Source: Anaerolineae bacterium
GTDB taxonomy: Bacteria; Chloroflexota; Anaerolineae; J036; Brachytrichaceae
Length of the DNA stretch: 34,074 nt
Reading direction: 5' to 3'
Assembly: GCA_023511655.1 (NCBI GenBank)
Contig: JAIMBB010000021.1
Location: 1-34,074, forward strand
Part shown: piece by piece, positions 23,650 to 32,536 of the stretch
How the letters are laid out: each line of letters begins with the position of its first letter
How positions within the stretch are numbered: position 1 is the first letter of the stretch
Position numbers and translations under genes: made by a program
The notes under the pieces: model-generated
Database searches by the model: none
Seen by the model: only the letters and a program-made list of their open reading frames with translations
What the model was told of the DNA's origin: nothing

Positions 23650-24846
23650 TCAAGTGTCCAGCCAACGGGCACCGATGTCGCGGCGATAGTGCATCCCTGC
23701 GAAGTGGATGTGGGAGACGCCAGCGTAGGCGCGCGCCAGCGCGTCGCGCAGCGTCGAGCCGCGAGCTGCGACGCCCAAGACGCGCCCGCCATCGGTAATC
23801 CAACCGCCCTCGTCCTGCCGTGTGCCGGCGTGAAAGATGAGGATGTCGTCTGGCACATGGTCGAGCCCCTGGATGGGTAGTCCCGTCCGGTATGTGCCGG
23901 GATAACCACCTGAGGCGAGCACGATGCACGCACAGGCGCCGGCGTGCCATTCGACGGTCTGTGCGCCCAACCGGCCGTCAATGCAGGCATTTGCAATTTC
24001 GGCCAGGTCCGTCTTCAGCATCGGCAGCACGACCTGCGCTTCTGGATCGCCGAAGCGACAGTTGAACTCCAACACCTTCGGTCCGTCCTTCGTCAACATC
24101 AAGCCGGCGTATAACACACCCTGATATGGTGCGCCTTCTCGCGCCATGCCGCGCACAGCCGGTTGCAAAATGCGCGATGCGCAATCGTCAATGTCTCCGG
24201 GCGTCAGCAAGGGGGAGGGACAAAACGCGCCCATGCCGCCGGTGTTGGGGCCCTGGTCGCCGTCAAGGGCGCGCTTGTGATCCTGGGCCGGCAACATCGG
24301 GACCACTGTCTCGCCGTCGCAGAAAGCCATGAGCGAAACCTCCGGGCCTTCCAGCCGCTCCTCGATGACCACCTGATCGCCGGCAGAGCCGAAGGCGCGC
24401 TCGCGCATGATAGCGTGCAGCGCGGCGTGGGCCTCGGCGACATCGCGCGGTACGACTACGCCCTTGCCGCCGGCCAGTCCGCTGGCTTTGATCACGACCG
24501 GGTAATCGGCCCGCTGCAAATGACGCTCGGCCGGCGCGTAGCTGTCGAAGATGGCGAAGCGCGCGGTGGGGATGCCGTATCTGGTCATGAATTCTTTGGC
24601 GAACGCTTTGGACGCCTCCAACCGCGCAGCGGCTTGTGTTGGGCCGAAGGCACGCACGCCTTGCTGCACCAGCCGGTCAACGATGCCTTCGGCCAGCGGC
24701 GCCTCCGGGCCAATGATGACCAGCTCGGCGTCATGTCCGTCGTGCGACATGCTGGCATGGGTCATAGCCACGGCGTGGCCGTGCTGCGCCAGCTTCCACT
24801 GTAGAGCGTGTTCGCGTCCGCCGTTGCCGATGATGGTGATGCGCAT
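23650..24846 (-). CDS. purD: Phosphoribosylamine-glycine ligase
   Basis: This 398-residue GAR synthetase joins glycine to phosphoribosylamine with ATP, the second step of purine synthesis. It starts MRITIIGNGGREHAL, the classic PurD opening, and continues with VIIGPEAPLAEGI, ATP-grasp motifs (VVIKASGLAGGKGVVV, GPEVSLMAF) and NTGGMGA-PSP, LEFNCRFGDPE. After GREHALQWKLAQHG only about 20 residues lead to VIIGPEAP; PurD proteins normally have about 45-50 there, including the phosphate-binding PGN-GT segment, which is missing. The enzyme may still work or may bind its substrate differently. It is the last gene of the purC-sua5-purF-purD cluster, 34 nt after purF. Confidence 0.93.
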   Translation of the reverse strand: MRITIIGNGGREHALQWKLAQHGHAVAMTHASMSHDGHDAELVIIGPEAPLAEGIVDRLVQQGVRAFGPTQAAARLEASKAFAKEFMTRYGIPTARFAIFDSYAPAERHLQRADYPVVIKASGLAGGKGVVVPRDVAEAHAALHAIMRERAFGSAGDQVVIEERLEGPEVSLMAFCDGETVVPMLPAQDHKRALDGDQGPNTGGMGAFCPSPLLTPGDIDDCASRILQPAVRGMAREGAPYQGVLYAGLMLTKDGPKVLEFNCRFGDPEAQVVLPMLKTDLAEIANACIDGRLGAQTVEWHAGACACIVLASGGYPGTYRTGLPIQGLDHVPDDILIFHAGTRQDEGGWITDGGRVLGVAARGSTLRDALARAYAGVSHIHFAGMHYRRDIGARWLDT

Positions 24847-24880
24847 GTGGTGGCAGGTTGCGTGTCGCAGATGACTTCTC

Positions 24881-26314
24881 CTATCCGAACACTCCCTCGA
24901 ACACCTGTTTGTCGCTCACGGCCTCGATGGGAAGCGGATAGCGGCCGGTGAAGCAAGCGTTGCAATAACCGCCGGCGCGGCCGATGGCACGCATCATGCC
25001 CTCCAGGCTGAGGAAGGCGAGTGTGTCACAGCCGATGTGCTCTCGCATCTGGGCCACGGTCATGCGATGGGCGATCAACTCGTCGGGCGTGGCCATGTCC
25101 ACGCCCATGTAGCAGGGATGGGTGATGGGCGGGCAGGTGATGCGCAAGTGAATCTCTGTTGCGCCGGCTTCGCGCACCATCTTCACGATCGGGCCGCTGG
25201 TGTTGCCGCGCACGATGCTGTCGTCAATCAGGATGACGCGCTTGCCGACGATGTTCTCGGCCAACACATTGAACTTGAGCCGGACGCCACTTTTGCGCAG
25301 CCGATCGCTGGGCTGGATGAAAGTGCGCCCGATGTAGCGGTTCTTGACCAGCACCTCGCTAATCGGCACGCCGGACTCGCGCGAGTAGCCCATCGCAGCC
25401 GGCGTAGCGCTATCGGGCACGCCGCACACCACGTCGGCGTCCACGTGGCTTTCGCGGGCCAGCTGTGCGCCGAGCTGCTGGCGCACGTGGTGAATGACGT
25501 GACCGTCCCAGATGCTATCGGGGCGGGCAAAGTAGATGTGTTCGAAGGTGCACAGCGCGCCGCGTTCCGGCGCGACGGCCTGCGTGCGGCAAAAGCCGCT
25601 CGCGTCCAGCCGCACCACCTCGCCCTGATGCACCTCGCCCTCGTAGGTCGCGCCTACCGTGCTGAGCGCGCACGATTCTGAGGCGACAGCCAGGCCGCCT
25701 GCACCATTGCCGGCGCCGTTGCCGGTCGGCAACCGCCCCCACACCAACGGCCGAAAACCCCACGGGTCGCGTGCGGCGTAGATCGCTCGTGGGGTGAGCA
25801 CAACGATCGAGTAAGCGCCATACCACTGCCGCATGCACGCAGCGATGCGTTCCTCCATAGTCGCGCCCGGCGCGCCGGCCAACATCAATGTCATCACTTC
25901 GCTGTCGGAAGAGGAGGTCAGGCCGATGCCGCGCTGTAGCAGGTCGCGGCGCAGTTGTGGCGCGTTGATCAGGTTGCCATTGTGGGCCACGCCCAGCGGA
26001 CCGTGTAAGGTCTCGATCAGATACGGTTGGGCGTTGCGCAGATATGCACCGCCGGTGGTGCTATAGCGCGTGTGACCGATGGCGAATTCACCCTTCAGCG
26101 GCGCCAGGTTCTCCTCGTTGAAGACGTTGCTCACCAGGCCCATCGCTTTGTGAATGTGCGCGATGCGCCCATCGGATGAGCAGATGCCGGCGCTTTCCTG
26201 GCCGCGGTGCTGAAGCGCGTGAAGGGCGAAGAAGGCAACGCGCGCTGCCTGCTCGCCGGGCGTGTAGGCGCCGAACACGCCGCATTCATGGCGCGGCTTG
26301 TCGTAGTCCATCAT
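24881..26314 (-). CDS. purF: Amidophosphoribosyltransferase
   Basis: This 477-residue enzyme makes phosphoribosylamine from PRPP and glutamine, the first committed step of purine synthesis. The start is the ATG at 26314, which overlaps the stop of the preceding gene in ATGA, the sign of translational coupling; a TTG three codons upstream is less likely. Cleavage before C11 in RHECGVFG would give the N-terminal nucleophile, so a 10-residue propeptide is inferred. The PRPP loop is VILIDDSIVRGNTS. The four Cys that hold the 4Fe-4S cluster in the Bacillus enzyme are present: C255, C401, and C451/C454 in GYCNACFTG. This places it with the Fe-S-containing PurF type. It lies second from last in the operon. 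Confidence 0.95.
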   Translation of the reverse strand: MMDYDKPRHECGVFGAYTPGEQAARVAFFALHALQHRGQESAGICSSDGRIAHIHKAMGLVSNVFNEENLAPLKGEFAIGHTRYSTTGGAYLRNAQPYLIETLHGPLGVAHNGNLINAPQLRRDLLQRGIGLTSSSDSEVMTLMLAGAPGATMEERIAACMRQWYGAYSIVVLTPRAIYAARDPWGFRPLVWGRLPTGNGAGNGAGGLAVASESCALSTVGATYEGEVHQGEVVRLDASGFCRTQAVAPERGALCTFEHIYFARPDSIWDGHVIHHVRQQLGAQLARESHVDADVVCGVPDSATPAAMGYSRESGVPISEVLVKNRYIGRTFIQPSDRLRKSGVRLKFNVLAENIVGKRVILIDDSIVRGNTSGPIVKMVREAGATEIHLRITCPPITHPCYMGVDMATPDELIAHRMTVAQMREHIGCDTLAFLSLEGMMRAIGRAGGYCNACFTGRYPLPIEAVSDKQVFEGVFG

Positions 26315-27408
26315 GGTTGCCAATTCAGCGCATGTTCGCGCTCCATCTTGTTGTTGGTCGCCGCACGCACCAACCGGTCGGCGATCGCCTCGCCCAGCCC
26401 CTCGCGCGGCACGTCAGTCACCAGGATCACGTCCACGCCGGCGCTGTCGAGTGCGCGCAAGCCGGCATACAGGTTGCGTGCGACGTCGTTCATTGTGTTG
26501 CCAAGCACGAACTGCGGATATAAATTCTCGCACGCCGCGCGCTGGTTTTCCAGGATCAGCAAGCCGACCTTCTTGTGCCGGCCGGCCAGCGCCGAATGGC
26601 GAGCCAGCATCTCGCCGATGTCGCGGCAGATGATTAGCTCGGCCTGTGGGGCGTAGTGCGAAGGCAGCATGCCGGGGGAGGGCAAGGCGGAAGATTGAGG
26701 GGTTGGGGATCGGGGATTGAGGATTGGGTGTCGGTCTCCGATTGGCAATCTCTTACCCAACTGCGTAAGCACGGCTTCGATGCGCTCTCGCGTCGTGCCG
26801 CCCGGTCGCAAGATGCGCGGCGGATCGGCGGTCAGGTCGAGCACCGTGCTCTCCACGCCGATGTGGGTCGGCCCGCCGTCCAGCACCAGGTCAATGCGCC
26901 CATCCAGGTCGTCGAGCACGTGTTGCGCCGTCGTTGGGCTGACGTGGCCGAAGCGGTTGGCGCTCGGCGCGGCGATCGGCACCCCGCTGGCGCGGATCAG
27001 CGCCTGCGCCACTGGGTGGTCCGGCATGCGCACTGCTATCGTGTCCAGTCCGGCAGAGATGATGGGTGGCACGCGTGGGCCGCGCGGCAGCACCAGGGTG
27101 AGCGGGCCAGGCCAGAACGTTCGAGTCAGCTCCTGGGTCAGGTCGGGCAGGTCGGCCAGGTCAGTCAGGTCAGTCAGGTCGGGCAGGTAGGCGATGTGCA
27201 CGATGAGCGGATCGTTCAGAGGGCGTTGTTTGGCCTCGTAGATTTTGGCGACGGCGCGGGCATCCAGCGCGTTCGCCCCAAGGCCATATACCGTCTCGGT
27301 GGGAAAGGCCACCAGCCCGCCAGCACGGATCACCTGTGCCGCCCGGACGATGGCCGGATGTTCTTCCAGCGATGCATCTCCCTCAATCTGCCAGCGTTCA
27401 GTCCTCAT
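26311..27408 (-). CDS. sua5: L-threonylcarbamoyladenylate synthase (Sua5 type)
   Basis: This 365-residue protein makes threonylcarbamoyl-AMP from threonine, bicarbonate and ATP, the first step of t6A37 tRNA modification. The YrdC domain (about residues 20-200) shows FPTETVYGLGANA, K-RP--DPLIVH, FWPGPLTLVL and APSAN. The linker SPGMLPSHYAP is the conserved Sua5 joint, and the C-terminal Sua5 domain follows to the end. The start MRTERWQIEG follows GGGAG and overlaps the end of purC by 11 nt. Two repeat insertions are visible: a (TDL)-type run between PLIVHIAYL and FWPGP, and a Pro/Ser-rich run just before SPGM. The gene sits inside a purine operon, an unusual place. Confidence 0.93.
   Translation of the reverse strand: MRTERWQIEGDASLEEHPAIVRAAQVIRAGGLVAFPTETVYGLGANALDARAVAKIYEAKQRPLNDPLIVHIAYLPDLTDLTDLADLPDLTQELTRTFWPGPLTLVLPRGPRVPPIISAGLDTIAVRMPDHPVAQALIRASGVPIAAPSANRFGHVSPTTAQHVLDDLDGRIDLVLDGGPTHIGVESTVLDLTADPPRILRPGGTTRERIEAVLTQLGKRLPIGDRHPILNPRSPTPQSSALPSPGMLPSHYAPQAELIICRDIGEMLARHSALAGRHKKVGLLILENQRAACENLYPQFVLGNTMNDVARNLYAGLRALDSAGVDVILVTDVPREGLGEAIADRLVRAATNNKMEREHALNWQP
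26690..26750. repeat. GGGGATT-type degenerate repeat in the Sua5 linker
   Basis: Repeated words GATTGAGG, GGTTGGGGAT, CGGGGATTGAGGATTGGG run through this stretch. On the minus strand it encodes GDRHPILNPRSPTPQSS in frame, between the YrdC domain and the conserved SPGM-x4-HYAP linker. Confidence 0.65.
27136..27189. repeat. 9-bp tandem repeat in the YrdC domain
   Basis: Units of the type GGTCAGTCA/GGTCGGGCA run head to tail, and on the minus strand they encode LPDLTDLTDLADLPDLT in frame. The words are closely related to those of the 18-bp minisatellite at 10134-10196, 17 kb away. Confidence 0.8.
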
Positions 27409-28369
27409 CTCTGCTCCCTGTCTCCGGTTCTGAATCAACTTCCCGCCATCTGCCCATTCCCTGCAAGATGCGATCGTTCACCGGGTATGCGCCCGGGATG
27501 AACGGCTGACCCGTGATCCTCTCGTAGGCCCGGATATATCGTTCGCTGGCGGCAGCGACCAGTTCGTCGCTCATGGGCGGCGGCTCGCCTTCGCCGCGAT
27601 AGCCGTGCTCGGCGTACCACAGGCGGATGAACTCTTTGTCGAGGTGGACCGGCTCGGCCCGGCGATCCGTCCGTGCGGAGGTGTCCCAGAAGCGCGATGA
27701 GTCCGGCGTGTGCAGCTCGTCAATCAACGTCAGCGCGCCGCCCAAATCGCCGAACTCGTACTTGGTGTCCACCAGGGTCAGTCCGGCGCGGGCGCATATC
27801 TGGCTGCCGCGCTCGAAGAGCGCCAGCGCGACGCGCTCGATGTGGGCATATACATCCGCCGGCACCAGCCCGCGTGCGATGATCTCGTCGCGCGTGATGC
27901 GTTCGTCGTGCGCTCCGCCCGTCGCTTTGGTCGTCGGGGTAATGATGGGGTGGGGCAGCCGGTCGTTCTTCCGCAAGCCATCGGGGAGCCGGACGCCGTA
28001 GATCTCACGTTCGCCGCGTGCATACAGCGTCCACAGCGACGTGCCGGTCACGCCGGTGATGTAGCCGCGCACGACGATCTCCACCGGCCACGGCCTGCAC
28101 ACTCGGACGATGCTGACGTTCGGGTCGGGCACATACAACAGGTGATTCGGCACGATGTCGCGGGTGCGCTCGAACCAAAACGCAGAGAGCTGATTGAGCA
28201 CCTGGCCCTTGTATGGGATGGCGCCGAGGATGCGATCGAATGCCGAGATGCGATCGGTGACGACCAATGCCCGCCGGCCGTCCGGCAGGTCATACCAGTC
28301 GCGCACCTTGCCGGCCTGGCGCGAGCCGAGCGGCAGGTTGCTGTGAGAGAACGGGGCGGGCAGGCGCAT
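27398..28369 (-). CDS. purC: SAICAR synthase
   Basis: This 323-residue enzyme joins aspartate to CAIR with ATP in purine synthesis. It starts MRLPAPFSHSNLPLG and carries KVRDWYDL, VVTDRISAFDRILG, PYKGQVLNQLSAFWF, PWPVEIVVRGYITG, and in the C-terminal half LIDELHTPDSSRFW and LDKEFIRLW, all typical PurC motifs. The length fits the long bacterial/eukaryote-like branch. The ATG at 28369 is preferred over an in-frame GTG 36 nt upstream, because the family begins there and a TACAAT box lies 14 nt before it. It heads the operon purC-sua5-purF-purD and is divergent from the S1 gene. Confidence 0.95.
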   Translation of the reverse strand: MRLPAPFSHSNLPLGSRQAGKVRDWYDLPDGRRALVVTDRISAFDRILGAIPYKGQVLNQLSAFWFERTRDIVPNHLLYVPDPNVSIVRVCRPWPVEIVVRGYITGVTGTSLWTLYARGEREIYGVRLPDGLRKNDRLPHPIITPTTKATGGAHDERITRDEIIARGLVPADVYAHIERVALALFERGSQICARAGLTLVDTKYEFGDLGGALTLIDELHTPDSSRFWDTSARTDRRAEPVHLDKEFIRLWYAEHGYRGEGEPPPMSDELVAAASERYIRAYERITGQPFIPGAYPVNDRILQGMGRWREVDSEPETGSRDED

Positions 28370-28383
28370 GATGCTGTAGTCCG

Positions 28384-28389
28384 ATTGTA
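28384..28389 (-). promoter_or_regulatory. Likely -10 box of the purine operon
   Basis: TACAAT on the minus strand (28389-28384) ends 14 nt before the purC ATG and would give a very short leader. No PurR-type box was recognised. Confidence 0.45.
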
Positions 28390-28432
28390 AGGCGCGATGT
28401 CTCACTGTGCTTGAATTGGCTTGAATTTCTCT

Positions 28433-28468
28433 AATCTTACGCTCAGGTATAATTTTGCAATCTTACGC
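28433..28468. promoter_or_regulatory. Direct repeats flanking the S1 gene -10 box
   Basis: AATCTTACGC occurs exactly at 28433-28442 and 28459-28468, on either side of the TATAAT at 28448-28453, 26 nt apart. The placement suits an operator that would block polymerase. Confidence 0.5.
28448..28453 (+). promoter_or_regulatory. -10 box of the S1-domain gene
   Basis: A perfect TATAAT lies 36 nt before the ATG at 28490. The best -35 candidate, TTGAAT at 28421, is spaced 21 nt away, so an activator or an alternative -35 may be involved. Confidence 0.6.
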
Positions 28469-28489
28469 CGAAGGGAAGACACCGGGAGT

Positions 28490-29755
28490 ATGGAGAACCA
28501 AGGAACCCCCGAACAGGCCAGCAATCCGAAGCAGGGGGAAGACGACTTTTCGCAGCTGCTGGATCAATTTCAGGCCAAGGTGAGCAGCTTCGAAAAAGAT
28601 CAGCTCGTGTCGGGGAAGATCATCTCGATCTCCGACCGCGAGATTCTGATCGAGTTAGGCGCGAAGTCCGAGGGCATCGTATCCAGCAAAGACATCGAGG
28701 CGCTACCCAAAGACGTGCGCAGCAGCCTGAAGGAGGGTGACGAAGTTTTCGCCTACGTTGTGCAGCCTGAAGACGCCAACGGCAACGTCGTGCTCTCGAT
28801 GAGCAAGGCAATTTCAGAGAGGGATTGGCGCTACGCCGAGGAACTGTTCGAGAAGCAGGAAGCCATCGAGTCCATGATTGCCGGATTCAACAAAGGTGGC
28901 GTCATCATCAAGATCGGCCGGCTGCGTGGCTTCGTGCCGGCGTCCCAGCTCAGCCTGACGCATCAGCGCATGCTGGGCGATGAGAGTTTGCCGCCGGAGC
29001 AACGCTTCCAGAAACTGGTCGGCCAGAAGGCGCTGGTCAAGGTGATCGAGCTAGACCGCGAGCGCAACCGCCTGATCCTGAGCGAGCGCGCTGCCAGCAA
29101 GGAGGCGCGCCAGGCGCAGAAAGATAAGCTGCTCAGCAGCATCGAGATCGGTCAGACGCTGGAAGGCATCGTCAGCAGCGTCAAGGATTTCGGTGTGTTC
29201 GTGGACCTGGGCGGTGCCGACGGCATGGTGCATCTGACCGAACTCTCGCATACGCGAATCAAACACCCCAGCGAGGTGGTGAAGGAGGGCGACAAGGTCA
29301 GCGTCAAGGTGATCAACGTCGAAAGGGACACTGGCCGCATCGGCCTGAGCCTGAAGGCGCTCACTCCGGATCCGTGGCAAGCGGTCGGCAAAAAATACAA
29401 ACCGGGCCAGTTGCTGGAGGCTGAGGTGATCAAGGTGCATCCCAAGCACGGTGTCTTCGCTCGTCTGAAGGATGACGAAGCGATCGAAGGGCTGATCCCG
29501 CTAAGCGAGCTGAGCGACAAACCGATCAATAACCCCCGCGAGGTGGTGAAGGAAGGTCAGATGCTCACGCTGCGCGTGGTTCGCGTGGAGCCTGAGCAAC
29601 GTCGCATCGCCCTCAGCCTCAAACGGGTGAGCCGGCCGGAATATGCAGACACTGACTGGCAAGCCGAAATGTTGGACGACGAAGGTCAGGACACCGCGGC
29701 GACGGACAGCAGTAGCGAGTCGGTCGTCGAGCCATCGCCTGCGGATGCGGATTGA
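28490..29755 (+). CDS. S1 RNA-binding domain protein (ribosomal protein S1-like)
   Basis: This 421-residue protein has four S1 (OB-fold) domains at about residues 38-105, 125-190, 210-278 and 295-367. Domains 3 and 4 are the best matches ([45 protein letters not shown]). Domain 2 is weaker ([19 protein letters not shown]). The protein ends in an acidic low-complexity tail. The layout fits a bacterial S1-like translation factor that binds mRNA; four domains rather than six is common outside Proteobacteria. The start MENQGTPEQ is chosen because a Shine-Dalgarno-like AAGGGA lies upstream and the acidic N-terminal segment follows. It is divergent from purC and has its own terminator. Confidence 0.9.
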   Translation: MENQGTPEQASNPKQGEDDFSQLLDQFQAKVSSFEKDQLVSGKIISISDREILIELGAKSEGIVSSKDIEALPKDVRSSLKEGDEVFAYVVQPEDANGNVVLSMSKAISERDWRYAEELFEKQEAIESMIAGFNKGGVIIKIGRLRGFVPASQLSLTHQRMLGDESLPPEQRFQKLVGQKALVKVIELDRERNRLILSERAASKEARQAQKDKLLSSIEIGQTLEGIVSSVKDFGVFVDLGGADGMVHLTELSHTRIKHPSEVVKEGDKVSVKVINVERDTGRIGLSLKALTPDPWQAVGKKYKPGQLLEAEVIKVHPKHGVFARLKDDEAIEGLIPLSELSDKPINNPREVVKEGQMLTLRVVRVEPEQRRIALSLKRVSRPEYADTDWQAEMLDDEGQDTAATDSSSESVVEPSPADAD

Positions 29756-29758
29756 TCG

Positions 29759-29794
29759 GCAAGGGCGCAACCTGATTGCGCCCTTGCGCTTTTT
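29759..29794 (+). terminator. Intrinsic terminator of the S1-domain gene
   Basis: GCAAGGGCGCAA (29759-29770) pairs perfectly with TTGCGCCCTTGC (29776-29787) around a 5-nt loop, followed by GC and five Ts (29790-29794). Confidence 0.93.
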
Positions 29795-29903
29795 CGCCGC
29801 CTGGCTCCGACCCGGCCACCCAGCCTTGCTGTGTGGACATGGTCGTAATTTGTGTTAAGGTCGCTCTAATAGCATGGGTTAAGATTGCAAGCGAGGTGAA
29901 CCT

Positions 29904-32456
29904 GTGGCAGGCAAAATAGACCGCTTCAACCAACGCGCACGGCGCGTCTTGCAAATCGCAAACGACGAGGCCGAACGCTTGTCCCACAATTACATCGGCA
30001 CCGAACATCTGCTGTTGGGAATCGTCAAAGAGGAAAATGGAATCGCCGGTCGGGTGTTGCGCGAACTGGGCGCCAAGCCCGATCGGGTGGCCGAGATGGT
30101 CGAGCGAATGACGGGCGCCGGTCGGCGCGCCTCGTCGGGCAAGCTCGATCTCACACCGCGCACCAAGCAGGTGTTGGAGTTTGCCGTGGAGGAAGCGCGC
30201 AAGCTCAGCCACGCTTATATCGGCACCGAACACCTGTTGCTGGGGCTGATCCGTCACGGCGACGGCGTGGCGATTGACGTGTTGCGCCAACTCGGGCTCA
30301 CTCCCGATCGCATTCGCCGCGAGACCATGCGCGCCATCCAGCAAGAACAGCCGGAGGGTGTCAAATCTTCCTCGCCTCTCGTCAGCCAGAAGAAGGAACG
30401 CCCCAAGACGCCTGCGCTTGATCAACTGGCGACCGACCTGACGGCGCTGGCCGAGCAAGGCAAGCTCGACCCGGTCATCGGTCGCGAGACTGAGATCGAA
30501 CGCGTGATCCAGATCCTGGCCCGACGCACGAAGAACAACCCCTCGCTGATCGGCGAGCCGGGCGTGGGCAAGACAGCCATCGTCGAAGGCCTGGCCCAGC
30601 GCATCGTGAACGGCCAGACGCCCGAGCCGCTGCTCGGCAAACGGGTGATGCAACTCGACGTGGGTTCGCTCGTCGCCGGCACGATGTACCGCGGCCAGTT
30701 CGAGGAGCGCCTGAAGCGCGTGATCGAAGAAGTGAAGATCAGCGACACGATCCTGTTTATTGACGAGGTGCACATGCTCGTCGGCGCAGGGTCGGCCGGC
30801 AGCAGCGTGGACGCGGCCAACATCCTGAAGCCTGCCCTGGCGCGCGGCGAATTCCAGTGCATCGGGGCGACCACGCTGAATGAGTATCGCAAATACATCG
30901 AGAGCGACGCGGCGCTGGAGCGGCGCTTCCAGCCCGTCTATGTGGATGAGCCGACGCCCGAGATGGCCATCGAAATTCTGCAGGGCGTGAAGAGCGCCTA
31001 CGAAGCGCACCACAAGCTGCGCATCAGCGAGGAAGCCGTGCGCGCGGCGGTGCAATTCTCTTCGCGCTACGTCACCGATCGCTATCTGCCGGACAAGGCC
31101 ATAGACCTGATTGACGAGTCGGCTTCGCGCGTCCGCATGTACAAGTCGCCGCAGTCCATCAACCTGCAGCGCGCCTTCCGCGAGCTGCGCCAGATCCAAA
31201 AAGAGCGCGAAGACCTGTACGCCGAAGCGCGTTACGAAGAAGCCACCGAGCTGCGCGAGCGAGAGCGTGAGCTGCAAGAGCAAATCGAACGATTGCGCTC
31301 GAACTTCGACCACGAGAGCGAAGGGCCGGAAGTCAGCGCCGACGACATCGCCGAAGTGGTGTCCATGTGGACGGGCATCCCGGTCAAGCGCATCGCCACC
31401 TCGGAGAGCGAGCGTTTGGTGCATCTGGAGGAGGAACTGCACAAACGCATCGTCGGGCAGGACGAGGCGATCGAGTTGGTCGCCAAAGCGGTCCGCCGCG
31501 CGCGCGTGGGGTTGAAAGACCCGAAGCGCCCGATGGGATCGTTCATCTTCCTCGGGCCGACCGGCGTGGGCAAGACCGAGCTGACCAAGGCGCTGGCCGA
31601 GCAGCTCTTCGGCAGCGAGGATGCGCTGCTGGTGCTCGACATGAGCGAATTCATGGAGCGCCACACCGTCTCGCGGCTGGTCGGCGCCCCGCCCGGCTAC
31701 GTGGGCTACGATGACGCCGGACAGTTGACGGAGGCTGTGCGCCGCCGGCCGTACACCATTGTGGTGTTCGACGAGATCGAGAAGGCGCACCCCGACGTGT
31801 TCAACATGCTACTGCAGATCATGGAGGAAGGCCGCCTGAGCGATGCGCGTGGACGCAAGGTGGACTTCCGCAACACCTGCATCATCATGACCAGCAACGT
31901 CGGCGCCGAACTGATCAAACGTGAAAGCAAGCTCGGCTTCAACGTCAAGCGCGACGAACAAAAGGCGGCCGAGGAGCAGTTTGCCGAGGTGAAGGAGAAG
32001 CTGCTCGGCCAGCTCAAGCGCCTGTTCCGGCCGGAATTCCTCAACCGCGTGGACGCAACCATCGTCTTCCGCCCTCTCACCAAGGAACAGATAGATCAAA
32101 TCGTCACGCTGGAGCTGAACAAGGTGCAAAAGCGCCTGAGCGAGCACAACATCACCCTGGAAGTAACCGACGAGGCCAAGTCGTATCTGTCACAAAAGGG
32201 TTACGACCCCGATTACGGTGCGCGTCCGCTGCGCCGCGTGATCCAGAATGAGGTGGAAGATGTGTTGTCGGATGGGTTGCTCTCCGGCAAGTTCGCGGAT
32301 AACACCCACATTCGGATCGGCATGGCCGACGGCAAGCTCACCTTTACCCCGACGGAGCAGGTGGTCGGTTCGTCGGACGTCGAAATCCAGCCGCTTGATG
32401 CACAACCCGTCAAGTCCACCGGCGACGGGCCGCTGTTCGAATCAGCCGTCGCCTGA
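29904..32456 (+). CDS. clpC: ATP-dependent Clp protease ATP-binding subunit ClpC
   Basis: This 850-residue Hsp100 chaperone unfolds proteins for ClpP or disaggregates them. It has two Clp-N repeats (about residues 5-145, each with [10 protein letters not shown]), AAA module D1 with Walker A GEPGVGKT (217-224), a UVR-like coiled insertion (about 435-465, [17 protein letters not shown]), module D2 with Walker A GPTGVGKT (551-558) and the C-terminal ClpB-D2-like domain. The UVR segment and double Clp-N mark ClpC rather than ClpB or ClpA. The start is GTG at 29904, with AGGTGA 6-7 nt upstream. Two GTTAAG repeats (29854 and 29878) lie in the upstream region; no CtsR or CIRCE box was recognised. 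It has its own strong terminator. Confidence 0.96.
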   Translation: MAGKIDRFNQRARRVLQIANDEAERLSHNYIGTEHLLLGIVKEENGIAGRVLRELGAKPDRVAEMVERMTGAGRRASSGKLDLTPRTKQVLEFAVEEARKLSHAYIGTEHLLLGLIRHGDGVAIDVLRQLGLTPDRIRRETMRAIQQEQPEGVKSSSPLVSQKKERPKTPALDQLATDLTALAEQGKLDPVIGRETEIERVIQILARRTKNNPSLIGEPGVGKTAIVEGLAQRIVNGQTPEPLLGKRVMQLDVGSLVAGTMYRGQFEERLKRVIEEVKISDTILFIDEVHMLVGAGSAGSSVDAANILKPALARGEFQCIGATTLNEYRKYIESDAALERRFQPVYVDEPTPEMAIEILQGVKSAYEAHHKLRISEEAVRAAVQFSSRYVTDRYLPDKAIDLIDESASRVRMYKSPQSINLQRAFRELRQIQKEREDLYAEARYEEATELRERERELQEQIERLRSNFDHESEGPEVSADDIAEVVSMWTGIPVKRIATSESERLVHLEEELHKRIVGQDEAIELVAKAVRRARVGLKDPKRPMGSFIFLGPTGVGKTELTKALAEQLFGSEDALLVLDMSEFMERHTVSRLVGAPPGYVGYDDAGQLTEAVRRRPYTIVVFDEIEKAHPDVFNMLLQIMEEGRLSDARGRKVDFRNTCIIMTSNVGAELIKRESKLGFNVKRDEQKAAEEQFAEVKEKLLGQLKRLFRPEFLNRVDATIVFRPLTKEQIDQIVTLELNKVQKRLSEHNITLEVTDEAKSYLSQKGYDPDYGARPLRRVIQNEVEDVLSDGLLSGKFADNTHIRIGMADGKLTFTPTEQVVGSSDVEIQPLDAQPVKSTGDGPLFESAVA

Positions 32457-32483
32457 GTCTGGCCCGGTGACAAAGCAGTTCGA

Positions 32484-32515
32484 AAGCCCGGTTTCCCGAA
32501 GCGGAAGCCGGGCTT
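32484..32515 (+). terminator. Terminator hairpin after clpC
   Basis: AAGCCCGGTTTCC (32484-32496) pairs with GGAAGCCGGGCTT (32503-32515), a 13-bp stem with one G-U pair and a 6-nt loop. Only a few Ts follow, so efficiency is uncertain. Confidence 0.75.
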
Positions 32516-32536
32516 CTTCGTGTCTTCCCGCGTGGC

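Noticed and set aside
29845-29903. CtsR or CIRCE operator before clpC
   Set aside because: No AGGTCAAA heptads or TTAGCACTC-N9-GAGTGCTAA were found; only two GTTAAG copies are present, which is too weak to call.
29619-31790. 723-residue frame on the minus strand opposite clpC
   Set aside because: A shadow of clpC in GC-rich sequence; it contains no family motif and spans the S1 terminator and clpC start region.
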